Part shown: positions 1 to 6,410 of the stretch, piece by piece
How positions within the stretch are numbered: the stretch's first letter is position 1
Layout of the letters: each line of letters opens with the position of its first letter
Assembly: GCA_022865525.1 (NCBI GenBank)
Contig: JALHSV010000560.1
Span: forward strand, 1 to 16,940
DNA length: 16,940 nucleotides
Direction: 5' to 3'
Origin: Thermodesulfovibrionales bacterium
Lineage (GTDB): Bacteria; Nitrospirota; Thermodesulfovibrionia; Thermodesulfovibrionales; SM23-35
The notes under the pieces: generated by a model
The model's input: only the letters and a program-made list of their open reading frames with translations
Databases searched by the model: none
Told to the model about the DNA's origin: nothing
Program-made: the position numbers and the translations under genes

Positions 1-102
1 AAGATACAAAAGGTAGGGAAAAATCAGGCAATCTCACCTGGTTCGATTTTAGTACCTTTTGCTTATAAAGCCCCAACTCGCGAAAAATTGTTAAAAATCT
101 AA
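1..102 (+). CDS. 3' end of an unidentified gene (partial)
   Basis: The first frame is open from base 1 to a TAA at 100-102 and gives 33 residues ending in APTREKLLKI. The composition is protein-like, mixing hydrophobic (SILVPFAY) and charged residues, so this is probably the C-terminus of a gene that starts outside the window. No domain can be recognised. A 9-bp hairpin (126-134 pairing with 141-149, loop 135-140) follows the stop and could end its transcript, but it has no T tract behind it. The only support is an open frame of 33 codons, so chance is not excluded. Confidence 0.35.
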   Translation, partial: KIQKVGKNQAISPGSILVPFAYKAPTREKLLKI

Positions 103-311
103 AAGTTTCAAAATGATAGCAAACTACAACGAAATAAACATTTTGTTGTGCCAAAACGCCGGGTATCCGCCCGGGCCGAAATGCCGGCGCAGTTTCGGGC
201 AAGCCGGCAGCTGCGATTGGACCAAATTCCTTAATCCAAAGAACTGCACCTGGCTGTAAGCGGAATGGGAAAAGTAATAATGAAAGACTTGGTACCAATA
301 ATTTTAATGAA
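103..311. other. Non-coding stretch with short hairpins
   Basis: No convincing gene is seen here. The left part is AT-rich and holds the 9-bp stem 126-134/141-149. From about 155 the sequence turns GC-rich and holds two small inverted repeats: CCGGG 159-163 with CCCGG 170-174, and GCCGGC at 183-188 and 203-208. The segment near 70-85 (GCCCCA, then a CTCGCGAAA-like string) loosely resembles the repeat that begins near 12596. These may be remnants of intergenic repeats. Function is unknown. Confidence 0.35.
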
Positions 312-557
312 TTATCTTTCGTGTTTTCCGTGTGGGCTGCGGCTGCAAGAACCGAATGAAGACGAGCCACAATATACACATTTCGTGCCGCTTTTTCCGT
401 GTTGGTGTTTGCCATGTGGGCTGCGTGAGCAGGAACCGAATGAACTTGAACCACAAAAAACACAGTGTCCTTCGTCCCCCGAATGTTCATGCTTGCCATG
501 GGGGCTTCGCGAACAATCCCCGTACGATGAGGAATTACAAAAGATACATTTGTCCAT
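312..557 (-). CDS. Small protein of three tandem 28-residue Cys/His (zinc-ribbon-like) units
   Basis: The 81-residue product is three copies of one unit with an exact period of 28 residues (Cys4, Cys32, Cys60). Each unit reads C-x2-C-x7-C-x4-H-x2-H, with the near-invariant string SPHGKH at its end and (C/G)SSS(F/Y)G in the middle. The spacing suggests one metal, probably zinc, held per unit; this is inference. The ATG at 557 is preferred over an upstream in-frame ATG at 638 because AGAAGG lies just upstream of it and because the extra residues are unrelated to the repeat. A promoter-like TTGCAA-17-AATAAT lies upstream at 576-604. There is no signal peptide or membrane segment. The unit end (SSxGxCxxxPxG) resembles the core of the RiPP precursor at 8606-8719. 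Single-unit relatives of this motif exist as small uncharacterised proteins; this is from memory and not checked. Confidence 0.7.
   Translation of the reverse strand: MDKCIFCNSSSYGDCSRSPHGKHEHSGDEGHCVFCGSSSFGSCSRSPHGKHQHGKSGTKCVYCGSSSFGSCSRSPHGKHER
315..548 (-). repeat. Tandem coding repeat, 84-bp period, three units
   Basis: Three in-register copies of an 84-bp unit encode the Cys/His units of the 81-residue protein. The third is slightly shorter at its end. The second and third units are nearly identical at protein level over CGSSSFGSCSRSPHGKH, while the first differs at a few positions (N for G, Y for F, D for S). This order suggests a recent duplication of the C-terminal unit. Confidence 0.75.
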
Positions 558-575
558 TGTGTCCCTTCTGGTGTG

Positions 576-604
576 ATTATTGTCCAAAAATATATATATT
601 GCAA
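576..604 (-). promoter_or_regulatory. Candidate sigma70-type promoter for the Cys/His-repeat gene
   Basis: On the minus strand TTGCAA (599-604) is separated by 17 nt from AATAAT (576-581), giving 4/6 and 5/6 matches to the consensus boxes. Transcription would begin near 570, leaving a short leader with the AGAAGG ribosome site before the ATG at 557. The same TTGCAA-17 arrangement stands before the DUF262 gene and the RiPP precursor. Confidence 0.45.
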
Positions 605-632
605 GTTGGTGTAAAAGTCTATAACATATTGC
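585..632 (+). repeat. Dispersed intergenic repeat, copy A (partial)
   Basis: Positions 611-631 match 8806-8826 at 19 of 21 bases, including the whole string ATAACATATTG. The flanking AAATATATxxxATTGCAA also aligns with the copy at 8780-8800. It has the same orientation as the other copies. It lies in the gap between the DUF262 stop and the start of the 81-residue gene and includes that gene's likely -35 box. Confidence 0.5.
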
Positions 633-697
633 CGGCATAATAAACCCCAGGGAATTTTATTTTCGTTAATTTAACAGGCTGGGAGAGTATGCGGGCT

Positions 698-736
698 TGA
701 GATGGCCTTGCTTTTCAAGAGCATCTCATCGCAAGG
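698..736. other. Possible H-type pseudoknot in the gap after the DUF262 gene
   Basis: Two perfect helices interleave: TGAGATG (698-704) with CATCTCA (722-728), and CCTTGC (706-711) with GCAAGG (731-736). Nested they would exclude each other, but as drawn they can form an H-type pseudoknot on either strand. No known RNA family is recognised. On the minus strand it lies about 50 nt beyond the DUF262 stop. Confidence 0.3.
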
Positions 737-778
737 GGATATAACCTGAACTATCTCTATAATTGAAGCTACACGCTG

Positions 779-2494
779 TTATGGGTTGCTTGGTCTTAAT
801 AATTCATATATTTTGTTTATGAGTTTTTCTTTTCGTTTTTCAATAAAATTTTCAAAATTACTAAAGCTTAAATCAATGTCAGTTGGAATTAAAGAGGATT
901 CTAAAAAATCCCTATTTTGAGTATGTCCCCAATCAATGAAGTCATCATTGCTCTTAACAATATTTACTAATGGGTTGAGAAGATGCAAATTAATTATTGA
1001 ATTTTTGTATTTTTCATAAAACTTGATTTGCATATCAGTTAATGAAAGTTTTTTAAATTCTTCTTCATTAAATTTACTATCAGGAAATATGTGGTCTTGC
1101 TGGCATTCATCCCAATATTTATTTTTTGTGATTAATAAAAGTAGTAAGTGAGAGTATTTTGAGCCAAAGGATTCTCTGTTTATCCATTTTTCGACATCTT
1201 CTTTTTCAATAATCCTTCCAAAATTAATCTCTTTAAATGATTTTCCACTCTTAATTGATTCGCGAACTGATTTTAAAGTAGTATCAGATGAACTTCCAAA
1301 TGCTCTAGTTAATTGAGAAACTACAAGCCATTTTATTATTTCATTTTTTTGTTCAAGATCTTGATTTGCTTGAGAGGCTACGAAACTGGTTGAAATATTT
1401 TTTGTTTGAAAGAAAAACGCAATAGGAATTAGTGAATTTTTTGAAATAATGTTTTTTGAAGAAAAACCATATCTTGCTATCAATTTGACAGTACACTCTA
1501 AATATTTTTTAATAGTTAACCAATTGTTAGAAATTATAATGAGATTTTTTTCATTAAAGTTTTTTAATTTATATTGGACTTCTAAATTTGAAAGGACTAA
1601 AGATGTTTTTAAAACATCATCTTTGGCAAAATTATAATTAGGTTTATGTGTTTCTTCTTTATTTAGTGAATCAACAAAATCGGTAATTTCTTTACGAGCT
1701 CCATTTGGCGTGAATACAGATTTTTTATTTGATTCCATATATGAAAGTAATAAATCAGCTTTCTCTAATTTCACTCCACCATCATTTGTTCTGACAAAAA
1801 TATTTAATACCTTTTCGTCATCGGCTGTAGAAATCGGAGCTGGTTCATAGAGAGTATCATCAGTACAGATTCTTTTATGAAGTTGACCAAGTATCATTTT
1901 TGCTTTAATAATTAAATCGTTATTAGATGTTTTATCCTTAATTATTGAATCATAATCTTGTTTAAATACTTCTGTGTTCTTGTCATGATAGTTTAGAACT
2001 TTCCCGACTTCAAACCATAACTCATTATCATCTTGAGATATATTTGCAAGAAATTTAAATTCATATTTAAATCCAAATTCATTATCTGGATCATTTTCTA
2101 TATCAGAAAATAAATTTATGTAAAGTTTATTTAATTTCTTTTTTTTAGTAAAAGATCCCCGTAAACCAATATTTAATGCAGTTAATCTTTGTTGGCCATC
2201 TAAGATTAAAAACAACTTAGAAAAACCATTTATATTTGCAGGGTTATTGTGTGGATTGTCGGAATCGTAATCTTTTATAAATTCGTATACTTCCCAATCT
2301 AGTTGAGTTAATGCAGGTGCCTTGTCAATTGACCAAGTAAGTATTGAACCAAATGGATATTCTTGTAATATTGAGTCAAAAAGTTTTTCAATCCTTTTTT
2401 CTGCTGGATTTTCAAGCCAAATAAATTCTCTTTGAATTGAAGGTAAGAGGTAATCTTTATTTAATCTATTTAAGACTGCTTCTGCTATTTTCAT
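779..2494 (-). CDS. DUF262/DUF1524 (GmrSD-like) protein, probable defence endonuclease
   Basis: The 571-residue product starts with the DUF262 signature LPSIQREFIW (about residues 17-26), followed by LILDGQQRLTAL near residue 100 and FVRTNDGGVKLEKADLLL near residue 235. These make up the ParB/sulfiredoxin-like nucleotide-binding domain of the GmrS type. The C-terminal part holds CQQDHIFP followed by INLHLLNPLVNI, a degenerate His-Me/HNH nuclease site of the DUF1524 (GmrD) type. GmrSD proteins are type IV restriction enzymes that cut modified phage DNA using NTP; this substrate is known for the family but not shown here. The gene is strongly AT-rich in comparison with its neighbours and has no clear Shine-Dalgarno before the ATG at 2494, both signs of recent transfer. 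Repeat copies A and B lie on either side. The family call is firm; the target is unknown. Confidence 0.85.
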   Translation of the reverse strand: MKIAEAVLNRLNKDYLLPSIQREFIWLENPAEKRIEKLFDSILQEYPFGSILTWSIDKAPALTQLDWEVYEFIKDYDSDNPHNNPANINGFSKLFLILDGQQRLTALNIGLRGSFTKKKKLNKLYINLFSDIENDPDNEFGFKYEFKFLANISQDDNELWFEVGKVLNYHDKNTEVFKQDYDSIIKDKTSNNDLIIKAKMILGQLHKRICTDDTLYEPAPISTADDEKVLNIFVRTNDGGVKLEKADLLLSYMESNKKSVFTPNGARKEITDFVDSLNKEETHKPNYNFAKDDVLKTSLVLSNLEVQYKLKNFNEKNLIIISNNWLTIKKYLECTVKLIARYGFSSKNIISKNSLIPIAFFFQTKNISTSFVASQANQDLEQKNEIIKWLVVSQLTRAFGSSSDTTLKSVRESIKSGKSFKEINFGRIIEKEDVEKWINRESFGSKYSHLLLLLITKNKYWDECQQDHIFPDSKFNEEEFKKLSLTDMQIKFYEKYKNSIINLHLLNPLVNIVKSNDDFIDWGHTQNRDFLESSLIPTDIDLSFSNFENFIEKRKEKLINKIYELLRPSNP

Positions 2495-2532
2495 TGTTTT
2501 TCAATTTATAATTTTCAAATAACCCAAAACGA

Positions 2533-2630
2533 TTGACTTATAGGAAAATCAATTTTCTCCATGATTGGATTTTAATGGAAAGTCATTGAAATTGCAAATG
2601 CCCGCATTGCCTCAGCAATGCCGGGTGGTT
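2533..2630 (+). repeat. Dispersed intergenic repeat, copy B
   Basis: The string ACTTATAGGAAAA and the following bases, through GAAATTGCAAAT, align with 8737-8800. The segment after it, CCTCAGCAAT then CCG, is shared with the copy near 12680. Two hairpins are visible: GGAAAAT/ATTTTC around 2543-2557, and a CCCGCATTGC / GCAATGCCGGG stem at 2601-2625. It lies in the gap between the divergent DUF262 and DUF2779 genes, which is otherwise non-coding apart from a 14-codon open frame. Confidence 0.6.
2569..2597 (-). promoter_or_regulatory. Candidate promoter for the DUF262 gene, within repeat B
   Basis: On the minus strand TTGCAA (2592-2597) and TAAAAT (2569-2574) are 17 nt apart, 4/6 and 5/6 matches to consensus. 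The leader of about 70 nt to the ATG at 2494 would carry the GGAAAAT/ATTTTC hairpin at 2543-2557, which may be an RNA stem or a palindromic operator. Confidence 0.45.
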
Positions 2631-2732
2631 AGAATAAAAAAATCTCTCTACAATCGATTTAAAGGCACAATCTCTAAGCGATTAAGATAGTCCCTTTAAT
2701 AAAAAGAGTATTTAATGGAAAGGAGTTAGCTG

Positions 2733-2777
2733 ATGGCCGACATTACCTATGAAAATACCCCCACATACGTAGTTTGA
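2733..2777 (+). CDS. 14-codon leader ORF or gene-start remnant before the DUF2779 gene
   Basis: An ATG at 2733 follows AAAGGAG with good spacing and opens a frame encoding MADITYENTPTYVV before TGA at 2775-2777. This start is far better than that of the DUF2779 gene 35 nt downstream, which has no Shine-Dalgarno and lies in another frame. It may be a leader peptide that couples translation, or the surviving start of a gene whose body was lost by recombination. No product family is recognised. Confidence 0.35.
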   Translation: MADITYENTPTYVV

Positions 2778-2811
2778 CAATATCTCTTTTTCTGCTACCA
2801 TTTTCACAACG

Positions 2812-4656
2812 ATGGAAATAAAAGACTACATCTCCAAGAGCGATTTTAAGGTGGCGCGTGACTGCCCGGCCAAGCTCTACTACAAGAAAAAAAGGTATCC
2901 TTCCAATCTGGAGGCCAACGAATACATGCAATTCCTGGCTGAGGGCGGCTATGTGGTCGGCAAGCTGGCTACTCTCCTACGCCCTGGCGGCATCGAGATC
3001 AAAACCAACCACGGTTATAAATACGCGGTGGACGAAACAACTGAGCTGCTGAAAAAAGAAAACGTCACCCTCTATGAAGCTGCCATATTTTCAAATTCAA
3101 AGTTGGTCCGCATCGACATCCTGGAAAAGCAAGGCGGCGTCATAAACCTGATCGAGGTCAAGTCCAAGTCCTTTGACAGTTCACAGAAAAATCCCTGGAG
3201 TGACATGAAAGAATACCTGGAAGACGTGGCTTTCCAGACCATGGTCCTGCGCGAGGCATACCCCGAAGCCGAGATCCATTCCTTCTTGTTCCTCCCGGAC
3301 AAGGCCCAATGCACGAAGATCGATGGCCTGGCCGGCTGGTTCCGCAAAGCCAATCCGGACCCGAATGAGGCTCCATCACGCTTCCCCAGGATCGGTGTCA
3401 AGTTCATCTACACGGAAAGCTCGCCACAACATACTCAACTGCAAGCCGACAACCTCCTGGCCCTGGAAAACGTCGACGATAAGGTCGCTAAAATGATGCC
3501 AGGTATCCAATGCGAGACAGAAAAGTTCATCGGCAGCGTCAGGGACGGATTGAAAAAGATCGCTGTACAACCGAACAAAAAATGTTTCAAGTGCGAATAC
3601 CGCGACAGTGGGGACGTTCAGCAAGACGGATTCCGCGAGTGCTGGGGAGCATTGGCCGACGTCTCGCCGCATATTTCCGAACTTTACTTTGCCGGGGCCG
3701 TCGGCGGCAGCGAGCCCGTGATCGATCAGCTCATCGCCCAGGGGCGGGTCAGCCTGTACGATATTCCCCTTGAGGCGCTAGGGAAAAAGGGAGGCGGCAT
3801 GGGGAGCCGCGGTGAGCGGCAATTGATCCAGATCCGGAATACCAAAGAAAACAACGAATGGGCATCCGCGGAAATGAAGGAGGAGCTGAACACCTGGGAA
3901 TATCCCCTGCAGTTCATCGATTTCGAAACCAGCATCCCGGCCATCCCATTCCACAAAGGCATGCGGCCATACGAATTGATCGCCTTCCAGTGGAGCTGCC
4001 ATACCATCGACAGGCCGGGAGCGGAGCCTGCGCATAGCGAATGGATCAACCTCGACGAGGGGTTCCCTAATTTCCGCTTTTCCGAATCGCTGCTGGAAAA
4101 GATCGGCGACAAGGGGACGCCGCTGATGTGGGCCACGCACGAGAATACGGTCCTTAGGAAAATTCTTGAGCAGATGGAGCTGTTTGGCTATGAAAACGAT
4201 AAATTAAAGGACTGGCTGGAGCGGATAACCACGGATGACAAGAAGAAAAGGAAGGGGCGCCTGGTCGACATGTGCGCTTTCACCAGGAAGCACTATTTCC
4301 ACCCGCAGATGAAGGGGAGCAACTCGCTGAAAAAAGTCTTGCCGGCTGTTTGGCAGAACCATACCTACCTACATAGTATCCCTTGGTTCAGGAAATATCT
4401 CAAGCTTGAGCAAGGGCTGGCTGCCGACCCCTACGACACGCTGGGTGGGGAGATCGAGGCGCTGGAGAACGATGAAGTGGTCAACGAGGGGACCGGGGCC
4501 ATGCGCGCCTACTATGAGATGATGTTCGGCGAGCACCGCGGCGATCCCGCCGTCAAGAAAAATTGGCGCGAAAAACTACTACGCTACTGCGAGCTCGACA
4601 CCATGTCTATGATCATCGTCTGGACCCACTGGCTGAAGTTGAGTTCACTTCGTTAA
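2812..4656 (+). CDS. DUF2779 protein: Fe-S PD-(D/E)XK nuclease half plus DnaQ-like exonuclease half
   Basis: In the 614-residue product the N-terminal ~280 residues look Cas4/RecB-like: Asp102, then Glu115-Val-Lys117 (VRID...IEVK), Gln142, and four cysteines placed as in Fe-S nucleases (Cys18; Cys258, Cys261, Cys277). The C-terminal half is DUF2779, with a DEDD-type exonuclease pattern: Asp370-x-Glu372 in FIDFET, HEN 443-445, Asp486 in LVDMCAF, and YCELDT ending at Asp596. The family suggests a two-nuclease DNA-processing enzyme. Its biological role is not established, though relatives are often seen near mobile or defence genes (recollection only). The ATG at 2812 is chosen because the fold begins directly with KSDFKVARDCPAKLYY; no ribosome site precedes it. 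Its GC-rich codon use contrasts with the divergent DUF262 gene next door, so the pair is probably not a single transferred unit. Confidence 0.85.
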   Translation: MEIKDYISKSDFKVARDCPAKLYYKKKRYPSNLEANEYMQFLAEGGYVVGKLATLLRPGGIEIKTNHGYKYAVDETTELLKKENVTLYEAAIFSNSKLVRIDILEKQGGVINLIEVKSKSFDSSQKNPWSDMKEYLEDVAFQTMVLREAYPEAEIHSFLFLPDKAQCTKIDGLAGWFRKANPDPNEAPSRFPRIGVKFIYTESSPQHTQLQADNLLALENVDDKVAKMMPGIQCETEKFIGSVRDGLKKIAVQPNKKCFKCEYRDSGDVQQDGFRECWGALADVSPHISELYFAGAVGGSEPVIDQLIAQGRVSLYDIPLEALGKKGGGMGSRGERQLIQIRNTKENNEWASAEMKEELNTWEYPLQFIDFETSIPAIPFHKGMRPYELIAFQWSCHTIDRPGAEPAHSEWINLDEGFPNFRFSESLLEKIGDKGTPLMWATHENTVLRKILEQMELFGYENDKLKDWLERITTDDKKKRKGRLVDMCAFTRKHYFHPQMKGSNSLKKVLPAVWQNHTYLHSIPWFRKYLKLEQGLAADPYDTLGGEIEALENDEVVNEGTGAMRAYYEMMFGEHRGDPAVKKNWREKLLRYCELDTMSMIIVWTHWLKLSSLR

Positions 4657-4756
4657 AATAAGTAAAAAGAGTACAGTGTAAATTCCATCTTGTCAAAACG
4701 AAGTTTATAAATCCAAAAAAAAAATTATATTTATTTTTTAGACCTATTCCTGATTA

Positions 4757-4798
4757 TTGGCATTTCGTATGATTAACCTCAAAATGTCAATGGAGATG
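4757..4798 (+). repeat. Dispersed intergenic repeat, partial copy H (right half)
   Basis: TTGGCATTTCGTATGAT and the following bases through AAAATGTCAATGG align with 8841-8881 (TTGACATTTCGAATAATG, then AAAATGCAAGCATGG) with a few mismatches and in the same orientation. It ends within ten bases of the stop of the last RiPP-cassette gene, while the full copy begins just upstream of the first gene, so the cassette lies between two copies. The rest of 4657-4807 is AT-rich, with an A9/T6 run near 4715-4740 that could act as a weak two-way terminator. Confidence 0.5.
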
Positions 4799-4807
4799 GC
4801 ACTGGCG

Positions 4808-6121
4808 TCACCCCATACCAGACATATTATATTTGATCTTTGAGTATTCGCAATGATATGGGCTGAGCTTTTTCACATCGCCGTTTTCAGCGTAATTCCT
4901 GACGACACACATCCCGCATGCCAAGCGCGCCGGGCATTGCCGGCAGGTCTCGAAGTCACCCCATGCCAGACTTCGCAGCATCTTTAAACTGGATGAATGG
5001 CGGTAGATGTCTCCGAGGCTCTGAGTGTTCAGATTTCCCAGAACAAGGTTCTCCCCAAAAGAGCAAGGGAAGACGGTCCCATCGGCAGTCACTGAAAGCG
5101 AGCCGCACCCAATCCCGCAGACGGGTTCTTTCGCGGACGGGGCGCCTGCATCCAACGCGTCCATCATCTCTCCCGCTTCCGTCTTCAAGGTCTGCCTAAA
5201 CACCTCCTGGGCGCATGCGAGGTCAAGGCGGTGCTCGAAGACCGTGGTATCCATTCCCAGCCGTGGGAAGATGTCGGGGTCATGACTGACCTGGATGCCC
5301 AGGGAGGCTCCCCAGTGTGTCACTTCCTGGTAACTTCCAAAGTTCTCCTTGAGGACTGGGCAGACGATGAAGGCAGGAAGTCCTTTCTTGACAAGGAGTT
5401 CGATGGCCCTCCTTGTCAGTTGCTGGGAACCCGGGACCTGGGTCACCAAGTCATGCACCGCTTCATCCATTGAGTAAAGTGAGACCCGTATTTCGCGAAG
5501 GTTGTTCTCCATAAAAATGTCGACGTGCTCTTTACCGATCATGGTGAGGTTTGTGAACAAAGTCATGCTCAGGTCGTATTTCCTTGCGGAAGCTATGATT
5601 CTCCGGAGTTCCGGGTGCATCAATACTTCCCCACCCGAGATCATGATCTCAACCGCTCCAAGGGCCCTGGCCTGTTCTATGGTCCGCTCGGCAAGTTCAA
5701 AGCCCATAACGACCGTCTTTTGATTATGCGGGATGTAGCAATGAATGCAGCGCTCGTTGCACCTTGTCAGTATCTCGATTTCAAGGGTGGTCAGACAGTA
5801 GTTCTCTCTGAAATAATCTATGGGGAAGGGTACTTCGAGCTTCCTAATGGGGTCTTCAAGGACATCGCCTCCTGCCTGCGGGAGATGGACGAACCCCTCT
5901 CGGTGCAGTGCCTTGAGAAGTTCGACGGCAGTCGCCAGGTCTCCAATGGGCACGTCCCTGAACAGTAGGTCCTGGTCTATCCGGACCCTGCCCAGTTTTG
6001 ACAACATCTCCGCCGCCCACCCTTTGAAGGTGTGGTTTAGACCGCTTTTCTGGTGGGTGATGTAGAAGTATCCTCCATACCTGCGGGTGAAAGCATCACG
6101 GGCCAGGCCGACCGCTACCAT
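4808..6121 (-). CDS. Radical SAM/SPASM peptide maturase with N-terminal RRE-like domain
   Basis: The 437-residue enzyme has three parts. Residues ~15-85 (YGGYFYIT... to ALHREGFVHLP) resemble a PqqD-like winged-helix recognition element. The radical SAM core has CX3CX2C at Cys121, Cys125 and Cys128 (CNERCIHCY) and SGGE at 162-165. The C-terminal SPASM region carries Cys335, Cys339, Cys353, Cys393, Cys396, Cys402, Cys405 and Cys424, enough for two auxiliary Fe-S clusters. Such proteins cleave SAM to a 5'-deoxyadenosyl radical and cross-link or otherwise modify a ribosomal peptide in the cytoplasm. It is last in the operon. Its ATG sits 5 nt after the PqqD stop with no Shine-Dalgarno, so translation is probably coupled. 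The exact reaction cannot be read from sequence; a thioether or C-C cross-link on the 8606-8719 peptide is the natural guess. Confidence 0.88.
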   Translation of the reverse strand: MVAVGLARDAFTRRYGGYFYITHQKSGLNHTFKGWAAEMLSKLGRVRIDQDLLFRDVPIGDLATAVELLKALHREGFVHLPQAGGDVLEDPIRKLEVPFPIDYFRENYCLTTLEIEILTRCNERCIHCYIPHNQKTVVMGFELAERTIEQARALGAVEIMISGGEVLMHPELRRIIASARKYDLSMTLFTNLTMIGKEHVDIFMENNLREIRVSLYSMDEAVHDLVTQVPGSQQLTRRAIELLVKKGLPAFIVCPVLKENFGSYQEVTHWGASLGIQVSHDPDIFPRLGMDTTVFEHRLDLACAQEVFRQTLKTEAGEMMDALDAGAPSAKEPVCGIGCGSLSVTADGTVFPCSFGENLVLGNLNTQSLGDIYRHSSSLKMLRSLAWGDFETCRQCPARLACGMCVVRNYAENGDVKKLSPYHCEYSKIKYNMSGMG

Positions 6122-6126
6122 GAAGT

Positions 6127-6408
6127 TCAGGAATCTTTGCCGGCCAATACGATATAACCTTTTTCCTTCAACACGGCGATTATCTCATCCATGTCGCCGG
6201 AGATGTCCTCGCCCTTGTCGACCTCGTAACGACTGCGCATCTCAAACTCCGCCGCCTTCATGTCGAACGAGTTCGCGAAAAGCAGTTCGCACCAGTCAGC
6301 CGCGCTTTCGTTGAGCGGCAGTATCTCGCCCGTGTCGTGGTCGTAAAGAAGTGCCCCGTCGTCCTCTTTCCTGAACACAACGTTCTTCTTGAATATAAAC
6401 CGTTCCAT
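6127..6408 (-). CDS. PqqD-like RiPP recognition element (peptide chaperone)
   Basis: The 93-residue product fits the PqqD family in length and pattern: an N-terminal beta-rich stretch (ERFIFKKNVVFRKEDDGALL), then YDHDTGEILPLNESAADW at 22-39, the typical turn and first helix, and a C-terminal helix ending in LKEKGYI at 80-86. PqqD-like proteins bind the leader of a RiPP precursor and present it to the radical SAM enzyme. The ATG at 6408 is chosen because GGAGG lies 7 nt upstream and because upstream extension only reads through the neighbouring gene in another frame. It starts 2 nt after the stop of the preceding radical SAM gene and ends 5 nt before the next, so it belongs to one operon. Confidence 0.88.
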   Translation of the reverse strand: MERFIFKKNVVFRKEDDGALLYDHDTGEILPLNESAADWCELLFANSFDMKAAEFEMRSRYEVDKGEDISGDMDEIIAVLKEKGYIVLAGKDS

Positions 6409-6410
6409 TT

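Noticed and set aside
265..640. Two overlapping plus-strand frames opposite the Cys/His-repeat gene
   Set aside because: Their repeats are mirror images of the minus-strand repeat; only the minus frame has metal-ligand spacing and a ribosome site.
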